From assembly GCA_029891385.1 (NCBI GenBank), contig CM057235.1:19709120-19773119 (forward strand): DNA of 64,000 nucleotides, given 5' to 3'. Shown in pieces: positions 36,329 through 48,662 of the stretch (position 1 is its first letter; every line of letters begins with the position of its first letter). A model generated the notes under the pieces. That model was given only the letters and a program-made list of their open reading frames with translations, was not told the origin of the DNA and searched no databases. The translations under genes were made by a program, and so were the position numbers. The DNA is from Erythroxylum novogranatense. Taxonomy: Eukaryota; Streptophyta; Magnoliopsida; Malpighiales; Erythroxylaceae.

Positions 36329-37384
36329 TGTTAAGTCAAAATGACTTTACTTAGATATAATTTTGATATATAACAAAAAGCAAAATAAAAGAAAAACAAA
36401 AGCAGATGAAGCGACAAAGATGCGATTTAATAGAAATAAGACAAAGATACTGCATACGTACGCGAATTGAAAGAATGACGCAGACGCAAGCAATACAAAA
36501 GAAGCAAAGGCAATGTAATACGCATTTAAGAAACACAAACACGACGCAGACGCTTTAATAAGACGTGAGCGAAGAACGCAGAAGAAATAAATGACGCAGA
36601 CACAAAATAAACACGATTTAAGCAACACGCATTTAAACAACGTAGATGCAAAAGAGAAATACAGACGTAGACGGAGACACAGTAGTAAAACAGACGAAGA
36701 CGCGAATTGAGAAGCAGACGCAAGAGTCAGTTCAGATTAGTTACAGAACTCAACTGATTAACCGTTTTTGTTAAAGAAATAAGATTCAAGAAACAAGAAT
36801 CAAGAAGCAGTTGGAGACGAAAGCTATAAATACAAGTCGAAGTCGAAGATTGCAAAGTTAGTTGAAAAATTGCAAATTAGCAGATTTACATCTACGTGAT
36901 CGTAAAAAACATTCTGTGCAAAATAGTTGAGAGCTATTTTTACTGTAACAAGTGTTCAAACACTTATCTGTGAGAAAGTGGTACAGATAGCCTGCAGAGG
37001 TTAAGTGTGAAAGAATATTGATTGTAGAGACCTAAAGAGGCTCGTAAAGAATACTTGTAAAAGTTGAAGAGATAGTGAAATCTCAGAAAGAATTCTGAGG
37101 ACTGGACGTAGCCCACGGTTTGGGGTGAAGCAGGATAAATCGCTGTGTCAACTACTCTTACTCTATATCTCTTTTAGATTCAAGTTGTACCATTACTTAA
37201 TTAGTATACAAAGTATTCAAAGTTTTTGATTATTTAGAATCTATCAGAAGTTCTGTAAAAGAATATTATTTCTAACAAATCGTTTTTGAAAGAATTTCAA
37301 AAAAGAGGAATACATAATTCAACCCCCCTTCTCGTGCATTCTATATCGTTTTATAAGCATTATATTAACGTGTGATTCACTTCA
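36329..37384 (+). repeat. 5' LTR of the SIRE-type element (1056 bp)
   Basis: U3 contains an imperfect purine-rich array (about 36395-36730) built on GACGCAGAC and GACGAAG motifs. A TATA box CTATAAATAC lies at 36824-36833, so transcription should start near 36860. The end CTTCA is followed two bases later by the primer-binding site. Confidence 0.93.
36824..36833 (+). promoter_or_regulatory. LTR promoter TATA box
   Basis: CTATAAATAC follows GTTGGAGACGAAAG. The same block recurs in the 3' LTR (45363-45372) and, slightly changed, in the second SIRE-like LTR (61591-61600). Conservation between two diverged families supports a functional promoter. Confidence 0.75.
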
Positions 37385-37386
37385 AT

Positions 37387-37398
37387 TGGTATCAGAGC
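37387..37398 (+). other. Primer-binding site (initiator-methionine tRNA)
   Basis: TGGTATCAGAGC, a perfect match to the usual plant copia site, sits two bases after the LTR end. Confidence 0.9.
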
Positions 37399-37441
37399 GA
37401 GGTATCCAAAGATCACTTTAGCAAAGTGTGGATCAAAGATA

Positions 37442-40400
37442 ATGGCGTAATCACATGTATACATTGCAGAAGGAGCCTTAGTCACTAGACCTCCAGCATT
37501 CAACGGAGAAGATTATCATTACTGGAGAGATAGGATGCGGCTATTCATAGAATCTACTCATGTCGACCTTTGGGACGTGATAGAGAACGGACCTTACACA
37601 CCAGTAGATGAAGATGGCAATTCTATTCCACGAATTAGATGGACGGATGATCAAAAGGTAAGAATACAGCTGAACTCAAAGGCGAAGTTCTTCTTGACTT
37701 GTGCCCTAAGCAGGAGCGAGTATGACAAAGTCCACGGATGCGACACTACGAAGGAGATGTGGGACACATTGTCCATTGCTCACGAAGGCACAAGCCAAGT
37801 TAAAGAATCCAAGATAAGTATTCTTGTGCACCAGTACGAACTTTTCAGGATGAAAGATGAAGAATCTATTGATCAAATGTTTGGAAGATTTCAAACAATT
37901 GTCAATGGATTGAAAGCTCTTAGAAGAACGTACAACAATCAAGATCATGTTCGAAAGATCTTAAGAAGTCTTCCAAAGAGGTGGAGACCTAAAGTTACTG
38001 CGGTGCAAGAAGCCAAAGATTTGAGCGTGCTAAAGCTCGACGAGTACTTGGATCCTCAAGATTCATGAAGTTGAACTCGATGCTGAAGATAAGCCCAAAC
38101 GGGACAAGAAGATAGCGCTGAAGGCCGAACAAAAGAATCACAAGACTCAAAGAAGGAGGAAGTCATCAAAAGCGTTAAAGATTGAAGAATCAAAGAATGA
38201 CGACTCTAGCCAATCAGAACAAGAGTCAAGTGATGAAGACGACAAATTATCTTTCATCTCTAGAAAGATAAGACGCATGTGGAAGAAGAAGTCCAGAGCA
38301 AACCAGACTTTCAAGAAGAATGTCAAAGATGAAGCTAAACCAGAGAAGTCATATGTCATTTGCTACGAGTGCAATCAGCCTAGACACTATAAGTCTGAAT
38401 GTCCTACTCTAAAGAAGAAACCAAAGAAGAGTAGAGAAGGCAAGAAAAGCATGATGGCAACGTGGGAGGGCCTAGATTCATCGTAATCGAATCTGAGTTC
38501 CGAGTCATCTGAACATGCAAACATCTGCCTGGTAGCCGAGGAAGATAGTGATGAGGAGGTAAAATCTGATTACGATAACTTGCATGATGCCTTCTCAGAA
38601 TTGTTAGAAGATTCTCATGCTATTCTGAAACAGTACAAACTGTTAAAGAAAAAGTATGTAGAAAATATTATACATACAGAAGTAATAGAGAGAGAAAATA
38701 TCTGTCTAAAGAAGCAATTAGAGGAGAAAAAGAAAGTTGTAGACAGATCAGAAGAGATCAATCAGCTGAAAATGAGAATTAAGAATTTGTCAGCTAATTT
38801 AACTACTTTCACCAAGAGCACAAAGAAAATGAACGAGATGCTTGAAAAATGTAGACATCCGAGTGATAAAATCGGATTAGGATTTACAGGCAATAAGTCT
38901 CATCCTCATAAGAACCCTTTCTTTCAAAAGAGAAACTACATTAAAACTCGTGTTAATCAACGTACTAGTAATATGCATCAAAAGACTCATTTTGTGCATG
39001 TTACTAACCCTAAAGGACCCAATAAAATATGGGTACCAAAAAATAAAATAGTTTCTCCTGCAGATATCCTTCCTTGGAAGATGCGGCAAGCACCATTGGT
39101 ATTTAGACAGTGGATGCTCGCGATATATGACGGGAAGAAGGTCTATGTTCCTAGAACTTCAGTATAAGAAGGGAGGATCGGTAACTTTCGGAGACAACCA
39201 GCAGGGCAAGATCATTGGAATCGGTAAAATATGTAAAGATTCATTTGCATGCATAAATAATGTACTGCTTGTTGATGGTCTGAAACATAATTTGATCAGT
39301 GTCAGTCAATTGTGTGATTCTGGTTTCATAGTCACATTCAATCAAAATCTTTGTAAAGTCAGAAACAAAGATGGGTCTATACTTTTTTCTGCCAAGAGAA
39401 GAAATAATCTTTACAAAATTGATTTAGAAGATTTTCAAAGCCAAAATGTTTCATGTTTTCTGTCTTCTGAAGAAGAAAGACTAATCTGGCATAAAAAGCT
39501 AGGTCATGTTTCTTTTAAACACATTTCAAAATTGGCAAAACATGATTTGGTAAGAGGATTACCAAAAATAAGTTTTGACAAAGAGTTTTTCTGTGAAAAT
39601 TGTTTGAAAGGAAAACAGATTAAAACTTCTTTTTCTTCTAAAAATTTTGTAACATCATCTAAACCTTTAGAGTTGTTACATATGGACTTATTTGGTCCTA
39701 CAAGGACAATAAGTCTTGGCGGAAAGAAATATGGACTTGTCATTGTTGATGACTTTACTCGATTTTGTTGGATATTATTTTTATCACACAAAGATGAATC
39801 TTTTAAGTGTTTTAGGACCTTATCCAGAAAGTTACATAATGAAAAAGGAATGTTTATAGCTAGTATTAGGAGTGACCATGGTGGAGAGTTTGAGAACGAG
39901 AAGTTTAGATTATTCTGTGAAGAGAATGGAATTTTCCACAATTTTTCTGCTCCCAGGACACCACAACAAAATTGAGTTGTTGAAAGGAAGAACAGGACGA
40001 TTCAAGAAATGGCTAGGACTATGCTTTGCGAGATGAATCTTCCTAAGTACTTCTGGGCAGAAGCGGTGAATACAACATGCTATATTCAGAATAGAATTCT
40101 GTTGCGACCCATGTTGAAGAAGACTCTTTATGAGTTATGGAATGGAAGAAGACCAAACATATCTTACTTTCATCCATTCGGGTGCAAGTGCTCTATTCTA
40201 AATACAAATGAGCTGTTGGATAAATTCGATTCAAAGACCTATTCAGGAATCTTTCTAGGCTACTCATCATCGTCTAAAGCATTCCGGGTGTACAACCTTA
40301 TTTCAAAGACAGTTGAGGAGACCATCCATGTCAAGTTTGATGATAGTTCCCAACCCCATAAGGAAGATGACATGGGGAGTGAAGGTCCTTCAAAGAACTT

Positions 40401-42138
40401 AGACGACACAACAAACACTTCAGCACCAGGTACTCAAGAAGACAAAGTTGAAGATATTCCAAAAACTATTAGACTGAAAAGAGACTGAAAATATAAAAGT
40501 TCTCATCCAGAAGAGTTGATTATCGGAGAGACCTCAGAAGGAGTAAGGACAAGGTCCAGATTCAGAAGAGAAGCTAATGTGGCTTTTATCTCTGAAATAG
40601 AGCCTAAGAAGGTTGAGGAAGTCCTTCGAGACGAAGCTTGGGTGTTAGCCATGCAAGAGGAGCTGAATCAATTTACTAGAAACAATGTGTGGTCCTTAGT
40701 TCCGAAACCCCCTAAGAAATATATTATAGGAACGAGATGGGTCTTTAAGAATAAGTTAGACGAATCAGGAAGAGTAAGTTGAAATAAGGCTAGATTAGTG
40801 GCACAAGGCTATAATTAGCAAGAAGGAATAGACTACAATGAGACATATGCTCCAGTAGCAAGACTTGAAGCCATTAGGATATTGTTGGCATATGCAGTCT
40901 GTCATAATATAAAACTGTTTCAGATGGATGTGAAGAGTGCCTTTCTGAATGGTTTTATAGACGAAGAGGTGTATGTTAAGCAACCACCTGATTTCGAGGA
41001 TGTTAAAAATTCAAACCATGTCTATAGACTTCATAAAGCCTTATAAGGCCTGAAGCAAGCTCCTAGAGCTTGGTATGATCGTCTGAGTACTTTTCTCTTA
41101 GAGAATGATTTTAGTAGAGGTCAAGTTGATAAGACGCTCTTTAGGAAGAATTATGAAAATGAATTTATAATTGTACAGATCTATGTTGATGATATTATTT
41201 TTGGTGCTACTTCAAAGAATTTATGCATGAAGTTTGAGAGTCTAATGAAAAATGAATTTGAAATGAGCATGATGGGTGAGTTAAAGTTCTTTCTTGGGTT
41301 GCAAGTTAAGTAAACCAAAGAGAAAATCTTTATCCATCAACAAAAATATGTGAAAGAATTGTTGAATAAGTTTGATATGCAAAATGTGAAGTCAATGACT
41401 ACTCCGATGCATCCTTCAAACCTTTTGTCGAAAGATGAACTTGGTAAGAAGGTGGATCAAACCCTATATAGAGGGATAATCGGTTCTTTACTCTATCTTA
41501 CAATAAGTAGACCTGATATATTATTCAGTGTATGCTTGTGTGCAAGGTTTCAGGCCGATCCTAGAGAGTCTCATTATATTGCTGTTAAGAGGATTATGAG
41601 ATATCTCAGAGGTACTACTGATCTTTGCTTAATGTTCGAGAAAGGTAAAGATTTCAGGTTAATTGGATATTGCGACGCGGATTATGCCAGAGATAGAATC
41701 GAAAGAAAGAGCACAAGTGGAGGATGTCACTTTCTTGGCTCAAACTTAGTTTCATGGTCAAGCAAGAGACAAAGCTCAATTGCACTATCAACTGCCGAAG
41801 CAGAGTATATGTCTGCCGCAAGCTGTTGTTCACAAACGTTGTGGATCAAATATCAACTTGAAGACTATTCAGTTCAAGAAAAGGAGATTTCAATCTATTG
41901 CGACAACACCAGTACAATCAATCTATCAAAGAATCCGATTCAGCATTCGAGAGTGAAACACATCGAAGTCAGACATCACTTCTTGAGAGACTATGTTCAG
42001 AGGAAGGTGGTTAAACTCCAGTTCATTGAAACAGAGTATCAGTGGGCAGACATCTTCACTAAACCACTTAGTGAAGAACGGTTCCAGAAGATCAGACGCA
42101 ACCTTAACATGGTTATGTTAAGCGAACAGTCAGGCTAA
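37442..42138 (+). pseudogene. SIRE-type gag-pol polyprotein, disabled
   Basis: Gag starts at 37442 but has TAA as its third codon; the related copy at 62184 has Glu there. Gag includes a UBN2-type core (RMRLFIESTHVDLWDVIENG, QYELFRMKDEE), a CCHC knuckle (CYECNQPRHYKSEC near 38361-38402) and an acidic then coiled-coil stretch near 38500-38850. Protease has WYLDSGCSRYMTG near 39100. Integrase includes WHKKLGHVSFKHI, CENCLKGK, MDLFGPTR and RSDHGGEFE. Reverse transcriptase has MDVKSAFLNG and YVDDIIFG (about 41181). RNase H includes STAEAEYMSAA and ends near 42138. Frameshifts occur near 38050 and 39085. In-frame stops lie at about 38484, 39973, 40486, 40780, 40816, 41044 and 41311. Several fit Trp or Gln codons changed by a G-to-A or C-to-T transition. 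Confidence 0.93.
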
Positions 42139-42400
42139 AGGGACGTCAAAATTAACAGCGTCAAAAACAGTGAATTACAGTTGGTAACTTCTCTGAAAAG
42201 AAAGTTTTGGAGGGAAACGCTTCACGATCTTTAGAATCCCAACGATTCTAAGGCACGCGTGATAAGACTCTTCAAGTAGCCTGAAGTGGAAATCATTGCG
42301 GTTACTCTCATCTCTAGACAGTTTATCTTATTTTCCAAATTCTCTCAATCATCCTACCCTAGAAGAAAAGCTTACCAGAAATAGTTTTCGTTCTGAAACA

Positions 42401-44665
42401 ATGGAGGCAGCTATGATATTCGGAAGGCATGTGGATTTCGAGTCGCTAAGGAAGGATGGTATGGACGTAGAACCTGAAATTGAAAGAGCGGGTTGGAGGA
42501 ATTTCTTCCAAGTACGGGAACCAGTCTATACTGACGAGGTGTATGAGTTTTGAAAGAATGTTCAACTTGTAGACAACACTATTGTATCCTCAGTAGACGG
42601 TATATCTGTTGTTGTGACTAAGGAGCTGATAAGGATGGTGACTGATTGTCCATCGATTGGTGAGACTCTGTCAACCAAGGCTAAGTGGATGACAATGGTC
42701 AATATGAGGGAAGAAGATGTTAGCAGACAGTTGTATGGAGTGAATGACCCTTCGGAGAGGAAGACTTCGAGTATGGTCCCAAAAGCTAGGGTTCTTCATG
42801 CTATTCTGTTTAATTGCATTTTACCCAGAGTAGGTTCAAGGCATTTAGTAACCACTCTAGTTGAACAATGTTTGTTCTACCTGCTGAATCGCAGTCCTAT
42901 TGACTTACCCTTCTTAATCTTACATTATATGATTAAGGGGATGAAGGATATAAACAGCTATCCTTACGGCATGCTTCTTACAAGGATTTTTAAGGAATCT
43001 GGAATCCTTCTACATAGAGGAAATAGAAGGATTGTACCTGTGAAGAGTAAAATTGACTCAGTCACAATACGACGAATGGGTCTGAGGACAGTGAGTCAAG
43101 TAGAAGCAGACTCTTCAAGGAGAACTATAACTGAGGGGGAGCGAATGTTAAAGAATTCTCTAGCAACATGTTCTAGATCTCATGGAAGTGTGAGTATGCC
43201 AATAGAAGAAAGGAGAAGACTTCATAAAAGGCCTTTGTCGAAACAGGCATGTCCTAGAGAAGAGTATGATGTTGCTCGGAGGACAGACGATAGTGCGACA
43301 AAAAGAAAAGGAGAGAATCTCTTGGGTGAAATTACTAAGAAATCAAGGAGATCACCTAGGATTCGAACCCTAAGGCAACAAGAAGAGAGAAGAACCAGAG
43401 AGCAGGAACAAGAAGAAGCCTTTGGATCCAGTGCACCAAGGGTAAAGGTAACAAGATCTCTCGTCTCAATTTTGGAGGAAGAATCAGCCAAACAAAGCAA
43501 GGAGACTGAGAAGAAGAGAAAAATAGAGTCTGAGACACAGAAGTCTCAAGTGAAGAAAACTCCAAGAATAAAAACTAAAGTGGTTAGTCGAAGGAGGGGT
43601 TTGTCTACTCCTGTGGAAGCTAATCAAGAGAAGAATACTCCCATTGTTGAGCAACCGGAGGAACCAGTTGAGCCTAACCTGGTTTAGCCTATTCCTGTCG
43701 ATAATCAACAAGAAGTCACAGTAGATCTGAGTTCAGTGCAGGTACCATTGAAGAAATCTGATGAACCTAGTCTTGTCGTTCATAACTATTCAGAATTTTT
43801 AAGAAAGGATAAGTTTAAAGTCAGACTGGTTGAAGTGGTGACAAGGAGGAGTACTGCAATTGCTATCTGCAGTCAACCTATAAGGCAAATAAAGGCTGTC
43901 TTACAACCTATTCTGATAAATAGTGAGACATGGCACATATTGAATGAAAACGAAAGGAACTTCTATGATACCTTAAGGTATGCTGCTACAAGGCCATACC
44001 CTACGAAAATGTCTTCTCGACTGCACTATTTATCCATCCGTAAGCGATCGATAATAAAGGTTGTACCAGACATTCAGCCACGATATCCCTTGGATTTGGA
44101 TAAGGGGAAATTGAAACTTTTTCTTGAAGAAGAAGTTTGTGATGATCTGTCCGCAGATCAGATTGAAGAAGAAGTGCGAAAAATTAATGAGGCATGCGCT
44201 TCTAAAGAGACTAATGGAGGAGCAAATTGTAGCTATACTGATAAGAAAGAAGATTGTCCAGTAAGGGGAAGATTAATCACAGGGACCTTCATTGAATTCC
44301 TGGTACAGACAGTTCTGCGTATTAGACCCTTATCTAATACACTGTCTATTGAAGCTAAAGGTATACCCTTGCAAGGAAGACAATTGCTGATGCTACATGT
44401 TCCCTATGACTTGGATATTCCATAATCAAGAGTATTCATTCATCCACCCACATTTGTGATTAATGAAGACTATGTTCCATCCTCGGATGCATATGCTACA
44501 ACAATTGCGTTCACTTCACCCTTCGAACATAATGATCAATCCTCATCAACATTTGCCTCTCAAGCAGAAATCAGTCAATTACATGGAGAAGTAAACGAGA
44601 TAAAGGAGACGATGAATGATCTGAAGAAAATGATGACAGAACTGTTGAAGAGTCATCGTCATTAA
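42401..44665 (+). pseudogene. Third ORF of the SIRE-type element (env-like position), three internal stops
   Basis: The region after pol reads in one frame from ATG at 42401 to a stop at 44663-44665 (754 codons) and is broken only by stops at 42551-42553, 43685-43687 and 44423-44425. No frameshift is needed. The N-terminal part (FGRHVDFESLRKDG, then KARVLHAILFNCILPRVGS and RSPIDLPFLILHYMIKG) resembles the plant transposon-associated domain often found in retroelement third ORFs. The middle (about residues 220-400) is very rich in Lys, Arg and Glu with nuclear-signal-like clusters (KKSRRSPRIR, KKRKIES). The end (ISQLHGEVNEIKETMNDLKK) is a heptad coiled coil. I see no signal peptide and no strong membrane helix, so despite the env-like position the sequence does not argue for a surface protein. 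The domain name is from memory. Confidence 0.75.
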
Positions 44666-44857
44666 TCATTTTTTATTATAACAAATAGGGGGAGAAGAGA
44701 ATGAGCAGAAGAGGAATGGAAAACGTCAAATTTTAAGGGTGTGATTGAAGGAGCTAAAGAAGAAGGAAGAAGAAGAAGATTTTTGTTGAAGATAAGTTTT
44801 TTTTTCTTTTCATATATTGTATTTTGTTTTCTTGATTGTATATAATTTGTTATCATC
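44666..44857 (+). other. Spacer between third ORF and polypurine tract
   Basis: A 190-bp purine-rich then T-rich segment. It includes AAATAGGGGGAGAAGAGAAT near 44685, which could serve as an extra polypurine tract. Confidence 0.5.
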
Positions 44858-44871
44858 AAAAAGGGGGAGAT
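44858..44871 (+). other. Polypurine tract of the SIRE-type element
   Basis: AAAAAGGGGGAGAT directly precedes TGTTAAG of the 3' LTR, the standard position for second-strand priming. Confidence 0.88.
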
Positions 44872-45923
44872 TGTTAAGTCAAAATGACTTTACTTAGATA
44901 TAATTTTGATGTATAACAAAGAGCAAAATAAAAGGAAAAACAAAAGCAGATGAAGCGACAAAGACGCAAACGAATAGAAATAAGACAAAGACACAGACAC
45001 AGACGCGAATTGAAAGAACAGACGCAGACGCAAGCAATACAGAAGAAGCAAAGCAGACGAAGTAATACAGATGAAGAAACACAAACACAAACGCAGACGC
45101 AGACGCATAATAAGACGTAGACGAAGAACGCAGAAGAAATAAACAGATGCAGACACAAAATAAACATAGACGAAGCAACGCAGATGCAAAAGAGAAATAC
45201 AGACGCAGACGGAGACACAGTAGTAAAAGCAGACGAAGACGCGAATTAAGAAGCAGACGCAAGAGTCAGTTCGGGTTAGTTACAGAACTCAACTGATTAA
45301 CCGTTTCTGTTAAAGAAACAAGATTCAAGAAACAAGAATCAAGAAGCAATTGGAGACGAAGGCTATAAATACAAGTCGAAGTCGAAGATTGCAAAGTTAG
45401 TTGAAAAATTGCAAATTAGCAGATTTACATCTACGTGATCGTAAAAAGCATTCTGTGCAAACTAGTTGAGAGCTATGTTTACTGTAACAAGTGTTCAAAC
45501 ACTTATCTATGAGAAAGTGGTACAGATAGCCTGCAGAGGTTAAGTGTGAAAGAATACTGATTGTAGAGACCTGAAGAGGCTCGTAAAGAATACTTGTAAA
45601 AGTTGAAGAGATAGTGAAATCTCAGAAAGAATTCTGAGGACTGGACGTAGCCCACGGTTTGGGGTGAACCAGGATAAATCGCTGTGTCAACTACTCTTAC
45701 TCTATATCTCTTTTAGATTCAAGTTGTATCATTACTTAATTAGTATACAAAGTATTCAAAGTTTTTGATTATTTAGAATCTATCAGAAGTTCTGTAAAAG
45801 AATATTATTTCTAACAAATCATTTTTGAAAGATTTTTTAAAAAGGGGAATACACAATTCAACCCCCCTTCTCGTGCATTCTATATCGTTTTATAAGCATT
45901 ATATTAACGTGTGATTCACTTCA
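44872..45923 (+). repeat. 3' LTR of the SIRE-type element (1052 bp)
   Basis: It is nearly identical to the 5' LTR apart from the repeat array (about 44935-45265), where the copies differ by small insertions and deletions. It ends CTTCA followed by the TATAA target duplication. Confidence 0.93.
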
Positions 45924-45942
45924 TATAAAGCTGTAAGAAAAG

Positions 45943-47711
45943 TGTAACCCCCCACATACTCCATAGGAGGATATGCAAATGTCACACAAAACAAAACAAA
46001 AACAATCCAAAACATACCAAATATTCCTTACATACATTTCCAGTAACTCAAGTAAATATACATTACATATCATTAAATGTTGTTGTAAACAAACCATAAT
46101 GTACATCATATATAATGAACTTATCAAAATACATGCCTTAAACATAATCCATCCAGTAATAAGGTTATTACAAACCATTAAACAAAATACAAACTGTCTC
46201 ATATTGTCAGATACAACTCAAAAACTCAAATATACATATTTCAAAACAAAACAACTTCCAAAACAGAACATATTCTTCTTAGCCTCTGCGATTGTCTTTA
46301 TCCCAGTCTCAAATCTTCTTATCATAACCTATATGGAGGCAAAACTATCGTGTTAAATATATAGCTTAGTGGGGAATAACTAAATAAGATAAAATCTGAC
46401 AATTGTTTCTAACAGTCGTCTAACATTTATATACATTGAATTATGAAAAATCACATACAACCTTTATTGTTCAAATTAGAGAACAATCCAACATTATTTG
46501 CATCAGAACAAAATATAACATATCAAAACTTGATATACCTGCTTCAAAACAAAACTTAAAAATATCCGAACAGAATACCATATATCAAAACAAAACTTTA
46601 AGGTATCAGAACAAAACTTGATTATGCCAAAACAGAATTTGATTATATCATAACAGAATTTAGTTGTATCAGAACTGAACTTAGCTTATATTAGAATTGA
46701 ACATATATCAAAACACAAAACAAGTTAGACTGCTAATCTTTTTTACATAAGTGGGTAAAGGGATAAAACAAAAGATACTATGATTGGTATCTAAAACAAA
46801 AGAGACTAATGTCTCTAAATTAGGGGACATTGTAGTGTCGATAATCAGGGGATACCGTAGTGTCAATAATCATGGGACACCTTAGTGCCAAGTTACAGAA
46901 GCAGTTGTAGACTCTTCTAAGCATGTCTATTTATCCACGACTAGGATTTGGTAGTTTTGAAAACAAAACATTTTGAATTTCAAAATTTCATGTAAATGAT
47001 GTAGTGCATAACATATGACCTTATTCATTTGATCAAACTTAATATGCCATATAAATACAAACATATGCATTAATGCATCAATAAATGTATTGAGTCATCA
47101 CACATTATATATATTCACACAATTAGAAAGCACTTCCAATACAATCCCAATTATCAAACTCCTCGAACAATTGATGGTCTGAAATTATCATAATATCAAA
47201 ATCACATAACAGTGAAATAAGGCATGAGTATGAATTCATTTCCTTATGCTCAAATTGAACCCATTCATTCTCACTTGAACAAACTTATCATGCCTTACAA
47301 GCTTAAACATTTGTTACATTAAGTAATTACACTTTATATGTACTGACCTAAGTTACCAATTCCCAAACATTCATAACTAACACATCACTTTTATCATTTA
47401 AATCACATTTGTTTTCATAAGTATACTTCATTCCTTTAACAACTTATAAATTCCAAAATTAGATACTTTGTTATCTAATAACACCTTCTTTAAGTTATTA
47501 CTTCAATTAAAAATCCAAATCTTATTCAACCTTTAATGAACTTATACACATTAAACTAGGTTCATTTTACACCTTAATTAAGTCCAATTAGACCACTATA
47601 AAGTACCTTAACCTTATATGGTCTAACACTTGCCCAAAACCAACTTTTTCTCTTTCCTAAGTACTTCCCACGATCGTGGAAATAAGCCTTGTAAATCCCA
47701 CGATCGTGGGA
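45943..47711 (-). repeat. LTR-like segment left of the solo LTR
   Basis: This is probably the R/U5 side of the gypsy 3' LTR. It contains two small degenerate arrays: about 46540-46720 with copies of ATATCAAAACAGAATTTGAT, and about 46825-46895 with copies around GGGACA-TAGTGTCAATAATC. Near its right edge are two palindromes built on CCACGATCGTGG (47668-47679 and 47696-47711). No gene is seen. Confidence 0.5.
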
Positions 47712-48662
47712 TGTAACACCCCACTCCCGTAAGACCCGGACCTGACATCGATGGTGATATCCGAGTCTGTGCCCTGCGAGGGTGGCGTGATACATCACTC
47801 AGTCAAATCACAGTATAAATTTTTTTGAAACATACATACACTTACGTTATATAAGTTGCGGAAAACAAGTCTTACAAAACATGACCGGTAAATAATGTGA
47901 TGACCACGAGGGTCCTCTTATAAATACACCAAGGTCCTCACACTAGTGCAGACGCAATTGATCTCGTCCTCTTCTATCACTCTCAAGCGATCACTATACA
48001 CTCGTTGCCTAACGGGGTATTCTTCTGAGTCTTGAAAAATAATTGTCAAATTTGGGTGAGTTTTGCGAACTCAATGAGTGACCATCATCGATGGTCCGCT
48101 CAATCATGCGACAAAATCAATTCATAACCTATATTCACATTGCTATCTATTTGATCTCATTTTATAAAACACATACATCTAACTTTATCTCGTAATACAC
48201 TTTCACAAAATTGCCCATTTACACGTTTACAGAAATCCACATTCATATATCCCATTTTTTATACATACATATTTCACTCACTTATCATTTATTATCATTT
48301 TGCTGTGACCGAGTGCCTAAATTGTCCCATTGAAGGGCTCATTAATATTTGCCCCTTATCCAATGCTGGATACAGGGCGCATTATACGTTAAGCCTGAGG
48401 CTCTGCATCACTCATGAGCTCGAAGCTCATTTACGCACGTTGAGCTAAAAGCTCTGATCGGTGGCAACTCTGGTCAACAGCCCTAATATTTCATACAACG
48501 CTAGGCATATCACAATTTGTCATACATTTTACAATTAGATGAAGCCCATGACTGTTATCACATCAGTATATGGCATTTTACCTGTCAGTCAATCAAACAT
48601 ATCAAATCAAATGCAGCTTGTAATACTTTTTCAATTTATTTCAGTGTTGTGACCGAGCGCCT

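Larger units (their letters stand above)
36329..45923 (+). mobile_element. SIRE/Maximus-type Ty1/copia retrotransposon, complete in outline
   Basis: The element is 9595 bp on the plus strand. Its LTRs (36329-37384 and 44872-45923) start TGTTAAGTCAAAATGACTTT and end GTGATTCACTTCA. The five-base target duplication TATAA flanks both sides (36324-36328 and 45924-45928). The primer-binding site matches TGGTATCAGAGC exactly and a G-rich polypurine tract precedes the 3' LTR. Between them are gag-pol and an extra downstream ORF, the layout of the SIRE/Maximus lineage. The two LTRs are very alike outside their tandem-repeat part. The coding regions carry many stops. Confidence 0.95.

Noticed and set aside
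36347..36723. Overlapping minus-strand frames rich in Leu, Cys, Val and Phe (also at 44874-45262)
   Set aside because: They are the reverse strand of the GACGCAGAC array in the LTRs. The hydrophobic look comes from the repeat and is not a membrane protein.
42401..44665. The SIRE third ORF as a captured host gene or a true envelope gene
   Set aside because: It sits in the usual third-ORF place of this lineage, lacks visible signal or membrane segments, and has no introns or host-gene motifs that I recognise.
46436..46621. Plus-strand frame with repeated Gln-Asn-Lys motifs
   Set aside because: It is a translation of a degenerate array in an LTR-like segment.
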